This document shows positions 1 to 5,565 of a stretch of DNA of 5,697 nucleotides, one piece after another (positions within the stretch are counted from its first letter, which is position 1; the number at the start of each line of letters is the position of its first letter). A model generated the notes under the pieces. It saw nothing but the letters and a program-made list of their open reading frames with translations. It did not search any database and was not told the origin of the DNA. A program made the translations under genes and the position numbers. Source of the DNA: an uncultured bacterium (GTDB lineage Bacteria; Chloroflexota; Anaerolineae; JACIWP01); the NCBI GenBank assembly GCA_903872005.1, contig CAIQJD010000955.1:1-5697 (forward strand). The letters run 5' to 3'.

Positions 1-2281
1 AGGCCTCGGCTTCGTGCCAACTGACGCCGACCACCGGGAAGTTGGGCTGGTTCCAGAGCGGGTCGTCCCAAAAACGCGGCCGTTCGATCTGTTCTTCCTG
101 AATGAAGGTCCAGCCGGCGGCGCTCCAATAGGCGCGTGTGCGATAGCCGCCGGCTTGCATGAATGGCGCGAACTGCGCGTTGGCGACCGGCAACTGGTCT
201 ATGTCGAAAGCCGGCGCGCCGGCGCGGACGGTCACTGTCGCGCCCAGGCGCGGGTCGCCCAGCTCGCCCAGGACAGTCACGGCGCGCAGCCGGTCGTGCA
301 GCGGGACGGTCTGGCGCTCGGCGATCCAGGTCAGCCCGCGCAGCACATCTTGCCACACTTTGGCGTCCAGGCGATAGGGGCCGATGTCCATGAGACATTC
401 GCCGGCCAGGATGACCGGTTTCCACCAGCCCGCCTTCTGGCGCGCGCCGGCCACCAAAATCGCCGCGACCAGTTGCGAGGCGCGCGTCCGGCTGGTCTGG
501 CTCAGGTGCGCCGCGCTCAGCAGGATCACCTCGCGCCACCAGCTATCGTCCAGCCGTTGCAGCAAGAGGGGGGCGAAGCCCTCTTCGCCGGCGATATCGC
601 GCGCCGTCAGGTATTCCTGAAAGGTCAGGTGCGAGAAGGCGTAGCGCCCCACGTCCCATTCCATGAAGAGGCCGCTGCGCTCTTTCAGGAAGCGCAGGAA
701 GGCGCGCGCCCGCGCCAGGCCCTGGCGCGCGCCGCCGGCGTCGCCTGGGGTCAGCCGGCCGGCCAGCAGGCGCTCCACCGGGCCGGCTTCCGCCTCGGTG
801 AGGCGCGCTTCATGGTACCAGCGGGCCACCGGCTCCAACAACGTCCGTTTCTCGCTGGCTTCCAGGGGCGCTTCCAGGCCGGCGTATTGGGCCAGCCACT
901 TGGCCTCTTCGCCATCTTTGCTCATGTCCCAATGACCCAGCAATAGCTCGGTGCATTCTTCATATAGTTCCACACGACGCTGCGGCAGCGTGGCGCGGAA
1001 GCGATGCACCAGGGCGATCACGGTCAGCATCAGGGGGTTATTGGCCAGGGCGCGCACGCGCGGGTTGCGCTCGATGGCGTTGAGCAGCTCGATGGCCTGG
1101 CGCTCGGCGCGGTGGCGCACGGCCAGGTTGAGCGCGCCGGCTTGCGCCGTCTCGACGGCCAGGCACCAGATGCGGGCGAAGCAGGCCACTTCTTCGCCGT
1201 CGAACTCGCGCACGCGGCATTCGCTGAAGTCTCCCCCCAGCCGCGCGGCCTCGCGATAGCCGCCCAGCCGGCTGGTCAAGACGTAGCGGTTCTTGGGATA
1301 GCGTCCCACAAAGGCTTCGACGATCTCGCGCACCAGGATGCGCTCGCTGAAGTCGGCCACTTCGTCCAGTCCATCCAGCAGGACCAGGCATTCGCCGGCT
1401 TCTAATGGCGCGGAGAAGAAGCCGGCCGAGAGGCCCAGGCTCCATTGGGCGAAATGCTGGACGATGAAGTCGAGCAGCACGGCCGGGCCGGCCTCCACCG
1501 GGCCGCTCTCGCAGCGCACGCGGATGTGTCGGGCGAAGTCGCGCAGGGGGAGGAAGATCGGCAGCCGGTTTTCCGTGAAGCCCAACCGCTCGTACATCAA
1601 CTTCGGCCAGCGGCCGTCGCGATGACGGGCATAGGTCAGCGCCAGGTAGGAGAGAAAGGTGGTCTTGCCGGCGCCGGGATCGCCCAGGATGACCAGGCGC
1701 GTGTGGCGGGCCAGGAGTTCGGGGAGGGTGATGACCAGCGGCCGGCCGCGCACCGGCAGGCCGCCTTCGGCGTCGGCGCGACTGTCGGGTTGCCGGCCCA
1801 TCGTCGTCAGGGGGATATACAGCTCTTCCAGGCCCAGGTTCAGCGGCCGGCTGGAGCGGATGCCGCGCAGGTTGACGCTCTGGTGGTGCGAGAAGATGTG
1901 ATCGAGATAGCCGCGCTGGGCGACCTCTGCCTCGTGCTGCTGGCGCTGGGCCGCGTGGTCGCTGTCATCCTTTTTGTCCAGATCTTTCACGATCTTGCCG
2001 ATCACCCGCTCAACCAGCTTCGTCACCAGTCCATTGATGAAGGCGTAGGCCAGGAAGGCGGCGCCGGCGATGGGGATGACCCATACGCCATAGAGCTTGA
2101 TGAGCGCAAAGGTGTAGTCCACGAGGTTCTTGCCGGCCGGCGTGGGGACATCGCCGGGGGCGCAGCCGCTCAGGAGGGCGGCGAGGCCGGCCAGCAGCAG
2201 GAGCCGGCCGCCGGTATCCCAGGCCGGCCGTGCGCCGATTTGGGATATTTGGGATAGCATTTGGGATAATCGGCCGCGCAT
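1..2281 (-). CDS. Membrane-anchored NACHT (STAND) NTPase with C-terminal FGE-sulfatase-like domain, partial (3' end missing)
   Basis: Seen: 760 codons without a stop, from ATG at 2281-2279 to the left edge. Residues 27-40 are a hydrophobic stretch ending in the lipobox LSGC (Cys40). Residues 63-83 form a hydrophobic helix followed by basic residues (K88, R92, K97), and 97-125 are highly charged. The NACHT core has Walker A GDPGAGKTT (200-208), Walker B LVLLDGLDE (299-307), VLTSR (334-338) and LANNPLMLT (412-420). A NACHT-associated motif FSHLTFQEYL lies at 549-558, then LGELGDPR (671-678). An FGE-sulfatase-type domain starts near 692, with PVANAQF (698-704), GGYRTRAYW (711-719), RPRFWDDPLWN (734-744) and PVVGVSW (749-755). 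Known: STAND NTPases are oligomerising signal switches, and some bacterial NACHT proteins act against phage. Inferred: a cytoplasmic sensor tethered to the membrane, with the FGE-like part as ligand-recognition module. The C-terminal FGE core and its cysteines are outside the window, so enzymatic activity cannot be judged. The start is fixed by AGGAG 9 nt upstream. Confidence 0.93.
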   Translation of the reverse strand, partial: MRGRLSQMLSQISQIGARPAWDTGGRLLLLAGLAALLSGCAPGDVPTPAGKNLVDYTFALIKLYGVWVIPIAGAAFLAYAFINGLVTKLVERVIGKIVKDLDKKDDSDHAAQRQQHEAEVAQRGYLDHIFSHHQSVNLRGIRSSRPLNLGLEELYIPLTTMGRQPDSRADAEGGLPVRGRPLVITLPELLARHTRLVILGDPGAGKTTFLSYLALTYARHRDGRWPKLMYERLGFTENRLPIFLPLRDFARHIRVRCESGPVEAGPAVLLDFIVQHFAQWSLGLSAGFFSAPLEAGECLVLLDGLDEVADFSERILVREIVEAFVGRYPKNRYVLTSRLGGYREAARLGGDFSECRVREFDGEEVACFARIWCLAVETAQAGALNLAVRHRAERQAIELLNAIERNPRVRALANNPLMLTVIALVHRFRATLPQRRVELYEECTELLLGHWDMSKDGEEAKWLAQYAGLEAPLEASEKRTLLEPVARWYHEARLTEAEAGPVERLLAGRLTPGDAGGARQGLARARAFLRFLKERSGLFMEWDVGRYAFSHLTFQEYLTARDIAGEEGFAPLLLQRLDDSWWREVILLSAAHLSQTSRTRASQLVAAILVAGARQKAGWWKPVILAGECLMDIGPYRLDAKVWQDVLRGLTWIAERQTVPLHDRLRAVTVLGELGDPRLGATVTVRAGAPAFDIDQLPVANAQFAPFMQAGGYRTRAYWSAAGWTFIQEEQIERPRFWDDPLWNQPNFPVVGVSWHEAEA
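2238..2268. repeat. Three direct copies of ATTTGGGATA inside the start of the NACHT gene
   Basis: Exact 10-bp copies lie at 2238-2247, 2247-2256 (sharing one base) and 2259-2268, giving spacings of 9 and 12 bp. Both spacings are multiples of three, so the frame is kept. On the minus strand they encode the Ser-Gln-rich segment LSQMLSQISQI (residues 5-15), the N-terminal region before the hydrophobic signal or anchor. The stretch is AT-richer than the surrounding sequence. The copies may be a slippage-prone repeat or binding sites overlapping the start of the transcript; function unknown. Confidence 0.75.
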
Positions 2282-2290
2282 GGCGCTTTG

Positions 2291-2295
2291 CTCCT
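2291..2295 (-). promoter_or_regulatory. Shine-Dalgarno site of the NACHT gene
   Basis: The minus strand reads AGGAG, followed by 9 nt and the ATG at 2281. This supports that start over the in-frame Met8 codon (2260-2258), which has no purine-rich sequence in front of it. Confidence 0.8.
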
Positions 2296-2317
2296 GATGT
2301 CGGCATGGACTAAGATG

Positions 2318-2346
2318 ATTGTATGCCGACGCCGGCGGGGCGTCAA
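2318..2346 (-). promoter_or_regulatory. Sigma70-type promoter for the NACHT gene
   Basis: On the minus strand, TTGACG (2346-2341) and TACAAT (2323-2318) are separated by exactly 17 bp. Each hexamer matches the housekeeping consensus at 5 of 6 positions. Transcription would start near 2311, giving a leader of about 30 nt that contains the AGGAG site. An inverted repeat fills the spacer (see the dyad cluster), so regulation at this promoter is plausible. Prediction from sequence only. Confidence 0.65.
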
Positions 2347-2366
2347 GCGTTTTCGCGTCTGACGCG
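2328..2366. promoter_or_regulatory. Cluster of GACGC/GCGTC dyads overlapping the NACHT promoter, candidate operator
   Basis: Two inverted repeats are visible. GACGCC-n5-GGCGTC (2328-2344) lies within the spacer and overlaps the -35 box of the NACHT promoter. CGCGTC-T-GACGCG (2354-2366) lies directly upstream of that -35. A longer pairing also exists, GCGTCA (2340-2345) with TGACGC (2360-2365). The single-base centre of the second dyad argues for a protein-binding DNA site rather than an RNA hairpin. A further GCGTCA (2413-2418) sits 10 bp before the -35 of the opposing promoter. The binding protein is unknown, and the high GC content makes chance palindromes possible. Confidence 0.4.
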
Positions 2367-2427
2367 GCGATTTTTAGATTAAATGGCGGCTGGCGCGCGC
2401 GGGGCCATTCCGGCGTCATTGAATCGC

Positions 2428-2456
2428 TTGACAGCGGCCGCAATTCGTGGTATCCT
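2428..2456 (+). promoter_or_regulatory. Promoter for the transporter operon (extended -10 type)
   Basis: A perfect TTGACA (2428-2433) is followed after 17 bp by TATCCT (2451-2456). TATCCT matches the -10 consensus at 4 of 6 positions and is preceded by TG one base upstream (2448-2449), an extended -10 that compensates for the weaker hexamer. Transcription would begin near 2463, leaving an untranslated leader of about 240 nt before the first binding protein. It points away from the NACHT promoter, with the -35 boxes about 80 bp apart. Confidence 0.65.
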
Positions 2457-2495
2457 ACAGATATACTTGAGATATGCTCCTAGTACATTCACTCA

Positions 2496-2519
2496 TCCAT
2501 GGTGCTGGCTTACCATGGA
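2496..2519 (+). promoter_or_regulatory. Perfect 8-bp inverted repeat in the operon leader
   Basis: TCCATGGT (2496-2503) and ACCATGGA (2512-2519) are exact reverse complements around an 8-nt loop. The element begins about 33 nt after the predicted transcription start. It could act as an operator (the half-sites are centred 16 bp apart and each contains the palindrome CCATGG) or as a hairpin near the 5' end that stabilises the mRNA. No U-tract follows, so it is not an intrinsic terminator. Confidence 0.5.
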
Positions 2520-2579
2520 CGGCGTCGGGAGCCGCAGACACATTAGCCGCGCTGCAAGCCAGGCGAAAGTCAAACCAAG

Positions 2580-2587
2580 GGAGGTGA
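2580..2587 (+). promoter_or_regulatory. Orphan strong Shine-Dalgarno-like sequence in the leader
   Basis: GGAGGTGA is fully complementary to the conserved anti-Shine-Dalgarno end of 16S rRNA. No ATG, GTG or TTG follows at a usable distance, and the true start lies 119 nt further on. It may be a ribosome standby site, a remnant of a lost start, or coincidence. Confidence 0.35.
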
Positions 2588-2696
2588 GACACGCCCGCAG
2601 GAAGGGCAAAGAGATCGGCCGGGTACGTGGACGCTGGACGTCAGCAGAGTTTTCGTCGCAGCAAGTTGATCGGCAATGCACGTGAGAGTCACCATG

Positions 2697-2703
2697 GGAG
2701 GAG
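2697..2703 (+). promoter_or_regulatory. Shine-Dalgarno site deciding the start of the first binding protein
   Basis: GGAGGAG ends 2 nt before the ATG at 2706, and its core GGAG is 5 nt away. The earlier in-frame ATG at 2676 has no such site and would place ten residues before the short basic n-region typical of a lipoprotein signal. Confidence 0.8.
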
Positions 2704-2705
2704 AT

Positions 2706-4025
2706 ATGTCCAAGAAACTGTTCGCGCTATTAGCAACGGTCTTGATCGCTTCGATGCTCCTGGTTGCCTGCACGCCGGCGGCGACGCCCGCGCCGGCCGC
2801 CACCACCGCGCCGGCTGCCGCCGCCACCAAGGCGCCCGCGGCCAGCGGTGAGAAGGTCTTCAAGCTCGGCATCATGGGCCCCTTCACAGGCCCCTCGGCG
2901 TTGAATGGCACCGAATTCAAGAATGCCGCCACCCTGGCGTTCGAAGCCATCAGTTGGAAGATTGGCGACTACAAGATCGTGCCGGTGTGGATTGACGAGC
3001 AATCTGACCCGGCCAAGACGACCCAGGCTTATGAGCAAGCCATCGTCCAGGACAAGATCCAGGCTGGCATCCTCAACTGGCACAGCTCGGACGCCGTCGC
3101 CGCCATGGATATCTCGGCCAAGTACAAGATGCCGCACTTCTTCGGCTTTGGCGCGACCGAACTGGTCAATGAGAAGTACAAGAGCGACACCACCAAGTAC
3201 AGCTATTGGTTCGGCAAGACCTGGCCTTCGCCCTCGAAGTTGAGCATCGCCTACGTGGTGACGTTGGAAGATGCGATCAAGGCCGGCGCCTTCAAGCCCA
3301 AAGACAAGACCGTCTACATTTGGGGTGAGGATACCGACTGGGGCCGCAGCTTCGGCAACGCCATCAAGAAGCAGTTCCAGGATGCCGGCTGGAAGGTTGT
3401 CGGCGAGGACTACTTCGCCGCCGAGCAGACCGAGTTCACCCCGCTGGTGAACAAGATGAAGGGTCTCGAGCCCGCCGTCATCGCCGGCACGAGCGCTGCC
3501 CCGCCGGCTATCTCGGCCCTGATCAAGCAGGCCAACGATGTGGGCCTGAAGTCCATGATCGTCGCCGATGGCCTGGGCTGGATTGGCGACTGGTACAAGA
3601 TGACCGGCGACGCCTCCAACTACGTGCTGGATCAAATCCCGCAGTTCGCCTCGGACAAGGCCAAGAAGTGGGCCGCCGACTACAAGGCGAAGTATGGCGC
3701 GGAGCCTAGCCCGTCGGCCGCCGGCCAGGCGTATGACATGAGCAACTTCTTCATCAAGGTTGCCAAGCGCGCCATCGAAGCTACCGGCGAGCTGACCACG
3801 GCCTCCCTGTACAAGGTCGGCACCGAAGAGCTGTGGACTGGCAAGCTGACCTACACCGACGGCATCATCCATGCCAAGTATGAGTACAATGCGTCCTCCG
3901 TGCCCGACCCGGTGGTCGGCAAGGGCGCCTTCATCTTCCCCGTCCTGCAGTACATGAAGGGCGAGGGCAAGATCATCTGGCCCGAGGACTGGGCCGCCGG
4001 CAACAAGCTGCAAGTCAAGCCGTAA
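2706..4025 (+). CDS. Branched-chain amino acid-type (Liv/HAAT) ABC transporter substrate-binding lipoprotein, first paralog
   Basis: This 439-residue extracellular binding protein would capture substrate and hand it to a Liv-type ABC permease. Seen: a signal peptide with K3-K4, a hydrophobic core and the lipobox LVAC (19-22); an Ala/Pro/Thr-rich linker at 23-47; then a Peripla_BP_6 / type 1 periplasmic-binding fold. The fold opens with KLGIMGPFTGP (53-63). NWHSSDAV (124-131) corresponds to the segment in LivJ-like proteins whose serines contact the ligand's amino acid backbone. GEDTDWGRSFG is at 207-217 and GLGWIGDWY at 289-297. Length is normal for the family with this linker. Lysine is almost always AAG, suggesting strong expression. 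It is the first gene after the predicted promoter and is followed by a close paralog and a LivG-type ATPase, which supports the Liv assignment. The substrate is not determinable: branched-chain or other amino acids, amides, urea or small aromatics are all known for this family. Confidence 0.93.
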   Translation: MSKKLFALLATVLIASMLLVACTPAATPAPAATTAPAAAATKAPAASGEKVFKLGIMGPFTGPSALNGTEFKNAATLAFEAISWKIGDYKIVPVWIDEQSDPAKTTQAYEQAIVQDKIQAGILNWHSSDAVAAMDISAKYKMPHFFGFGATELVNEKYKSDTTKYSYWFGKTWPSPSKLSIAYVVTLEDAIKAGAFKPKDKTVYIWGEDTDWGRSFGNAIKKQFQDAGWKVVGEDYFAAEQTEFTPLVNKMKGLEPAVIAGTSAAPPAISALIKQANDVGLKSMIVADGLGWIGDWYKMTGDASNYVLDQIPQFASDKAKKWAADYKAKYGAEPSPSAAGQAYDMSNFFIKVAKRAIEATGELTTASLYKVGTEELWTGKLTYTDGIIHAKYEYNASSVPDPVVGKGAFIFPVLQYMKGEGKIIWPEDWAAGNKLQVKP

Positions 4026-4047
4026 AGCATCCGCATTGCGCGAAGTC

Positions 4048-4110
4048 TCGCCTGGGAACGGGGCAGCTCGCATCAGCCATGCGAGCGATGCGGCGCCCGT
4101 TCCCAGGCGA
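4048..4110 (+). other. Nested two-stem hairpin between the tandem binding-protein genes
   Basis: Outer arms 4048-4062 (TCGCCTGGGAACGGG) and 4096-4110 are perfectly complementary over 15 bp. Inside, GCTCGCAT (4066-4073) pairs perfectly with ATGCGAGC (4079-4086) around a 5-nt loop. It starts 22 nt after the stop of the first gene and ends 71 nt before the start of the second. No T-run follows (the next bases are CGGACGAGGG), so it is not a standard intrinsic terminator. A 3' barrier protecting the upstream mRNA, or a partial attenuator, fits the position. A chromosomal palindromic repeat is an alternative. Confidence 0.75.
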
Positions 4111-4171
4111 CGGACGAGGGTAAGTTCTGGTCGAAGCCAAGCATGTTCCGAGCAAGTAACCTGTGCTTCAT

Positions 4172-4176
4172 GGAGG
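4172..4176 (+). promoter_or_regulatory. Shine-Dalgarno site deciding the start of the second binding protein
   Basis: GGAGG is followed by 5 nt and the ATG at 4182. The longer frame from 4143 is rejected because its start lacks such a site and its 13 extra residues, including E11 and E12, do not resemble a signal-peptide n-region. Confidence 0.8.
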
Positions 4177-4181
4177 AAGTC

Positions 4182-5471
4182 ATGCGTTCTGCAAGGCTGA
4201 CAGTGCTGTCCATTCTACTCATCGTAGCTCTGCTCCTGGTCGGATGCGCGCCTGCCGCTACGCCCGCATCCACGGCGGCAACCCCTGCATCTGGCGCTGC
4301 GACAAAGACCCTCAAGATCGGCGTGATGGGCCCTTTTAGCGGCCCGGCTGCGCGCACTGGGCAAGAACTCAAGTCCTCTGCCCAGATGGCCTTTGAAGCC
4401 ATTGACTACAAGATCGGCCCGTACAAAGTTGAGTTTGTGTATATTGACTCCCAGTCTGATCCGGCCAAAGCTGCCCAGGCATACGAACAGGCCGCCGTGC
4501 AAGGAAATATCCAGGCGGGTCTTTTGCAGTGGCACAGCTCTACGGCCGTCTCCTGTATGGAAGTTGCTGCCAAGTACAAGATTCCGCATTTCTTCGGTTA
4601 TGGCGCGACCGAAGTCGTGAACGAGAAGTACGCATCGGATCCCAGCAAGTACGGCTACTGGATCAAAGGTTGGCCTACGCCGGCCAAGCTGATTGTACCC
4701 TACGTCCAGGCCATTGAAGATTCCATCGCCCGGGGCATCTGGAAGCCGGCGAACAAGACCATCGCCGTCTATGGCGAGGACACCGACCTGGGCCGCTCGT
4801 TCGGCAAAGCCCTCAAGGATCAGTTCACCGCAGTGGGCTGGAAAGTGGTCGCGGAAGAGTACTTCCCCATTGACCAGACGGAATTCTACCCGTTGTTGGG
4901 CAAGCTCAAAGACCTGAACCCGGCCCTGATCGCCGGCACCCTGGCCGCGCCGCCCACCGTGGCCGCCTTCGCCAAACAGTCGGATGAATTGGGCGTCAAG
5001 AGTCTGATCATTGTGGACGGCTTGGGCTGGATCGGCGAGTGGTATGATCTGGCCGGCAAATCCGCCAACTACATCCTCGATCAGATTCCGGGTTGGTCCA
5101 CGGACAAGGCCAAGAAGTTTGCTACCGACTTCGAGAAGAAGTACGGCATCAAACCCAGCGCATCAGCCGCCGGCCTCTCCTACGACGCATCCAATATGTT
5201 CATTGAGATGCTCAAGGCTACCTACGCACAGTACAAAGAATTGAATCGCGAGACCATCTATAAGTGGTCACAAGAGAACCTGATCACCGGGAAGTGGACC
5301 TACAAAGATGGCATCATCATGCAGGAATACAAGTATACCCCCGAAACTGTTCCTGACATGGTGGTTGGCAAAGGGTACTTCATCTTCCCCGTGCTGCAAT
5401 ACTTCGACGGAAACAGTAAGGTGGTGTTCCCGCCCGAATGGCGCGAACAGGACCTGAAGGTCAAACCGTAA
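4182..5471 (+). CDS. Branched-chain amino acid-type (Liv/HAAT) ABC transporter substrate-binding lipoprotein, second paralog
   Basis: This 429-residue lipoprotein aligns with the preceding gene product along its length at roughly 60% identity by eye (77 of about 120 positions in the N-terminal part I compared). Seen: basic n-region (R2, R5), hydrophobic core, lipobox LVGC (19-22), a shorter Ala/Thr/Pro linker, KIGVMGPFSGP, the putative ligand segment QWHSSTAV (H118-S119-S120), GEDTDLGRSFG (198-208) and GLGWIGEWY (280-288). The hinge and ligand motifs are conserved, so it should be a functional binding protein sharing the same permease. Differences cluster in the linker, the strand after KIGPYK and the C-terminal third. 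Codon use is more relaxed than in the first copy (AAA and AAG mixed), suggesting lower expression. It has no visible promoter of its own in the 156-bp gap and is probably co-transcribed. Substrate unknown, possibly related to but distinct from that of the first copy. Confidence 0.92.
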   Translation: MRSARLTVLSILLIVALLLVGCAPAATPASTAATPASGAATKTLKIGVMGPFSGPAARTGQELKSSAQMAFEAIDYKIGPYKVEFVYIDSQSDPAKAAQAYEQAAVQGNIQAGLLQWHSSTAVSCMEVAAKYKIPHFFGYGATEVVNEKYASDPSKYGYWIKGWPTPAKLIVPYVQAIEDSIARGIWKPANKTIAVYGEDTDLGRSFGKALKDQFTAVGWKVVAEEYFPIDQTEFYPLLGKLKDLNPALIAGTLAAPPTVAAFAKQSDELGVKSLIIVDGLGWIGEWYDLAGKSANYILDQIPGWSTDKAKKFATDFEKKYGIKPSASAAGLSYDASNMFIEMLKATYAQYKELNRETIYKWSQENLITGKWTYKDGIIMQEYKYTPETVPDMVVGKGYFIFPVLQYFDGNSKVVFPPEWREQDLKVKP

Positions 5472-5487
5472 CCAGCGCGTGCATCAA

Positions 5488-5519
5488 CCGGGGAAGGGGT
5501 AGATCGGCCCCCTCCCCGG
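5488..5519 (+). other. GC-rich hairpin between the second binding protein and the ABC ATPase
   Basis: CCGGGGAAGGGG (5488-5499) pairs with CCCCCTCCCCGG (5508-5519) with one A:C mismatch around an 8-nt loop. It begins 17 nt after the stop of the second binding protein and is not followed by a T-run (CCGGCAAATCC). Its position suits partial termination or 3'-end protection that lowers ATPase expression relative to the binding proteins, a common arrangement in ABC operons. Confidence 0.7.
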
Positions 5520-5565
5520 CCGGCAAATCCAAAATGCTCGTGTATCTTGAGAGCAGGTGAGGTCC

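Larger units (their letters stand above)
2282..2705. other. Divergent intergenic control region, no gene recognised
   Basis: 424 bp separate the minus-strand NACHT gene from the plus-strand transporter operon. I find no credible coding sequence here: the longest plus-strand frame, 2383-2685, spans the predicted promoter and has no family signature. The region holds two divergent promoters, a dyad cluster, an inverted repeat in the leader and an orphan Shine-Dalgarno-like site, each listed separately. No tRNA or recognised riboswitch core was seen. Confidence 0.75.

Noticed and set aside
14..946. Long plus-strand frame of 310 codons
   Set aside because: It lies antisense to the NACHT-FGE gene, has a low-complexity Ala/Gln/Arg/Gly composition and no family motif. 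Its openness is a by-product of GC-rich codon use on the other strand.
1445..2257. Plus-strand frame of 270 codons
   Set aside because: It is antisense to the Walker A half of the NACHT gene, with no recognisable domain or ribosome-binding site. The minus-strand frame has clear motifs.
2010..2306. Minus-strand frame of 98 codons starting just upstream of the NACHT gene
   Set aside because: It overlaps the NACHT start in another frame, is Arg/Pro-rich and lacks motifs. The AGGAG site is placed for the ATG at 2281 instead.
2354..2371. Intrinsic terminator (CGCGTCTGACGCG followed by TTTTT at 2371-2375)
   Set aside because: The loop would be a single base, so the RNA hairpin cannot form as drawn. 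No plus-strand gene ends upstream of it. A DNA operator is more likely.
2383..2685. Possible 100-codon gene in the divergent region
   Set aside because: It spans the predicted plus-strand promoter and leader, has no Shine-Dalgarno and no conserved motif.
2730..4073. Minus-strand frame of 447 codons over the first binding protein
   Set aside because: It is the mirror frame of a clear binding-protein gene, is Gly/Arg/Leu/Val-rich and matches no known family.
4048..4110. Intrinsic terminator after the first binding protein
   Set aside because: The stem is strong but no T-run follows, and the operon continues. It is recorded as a hairpin of unknown role.
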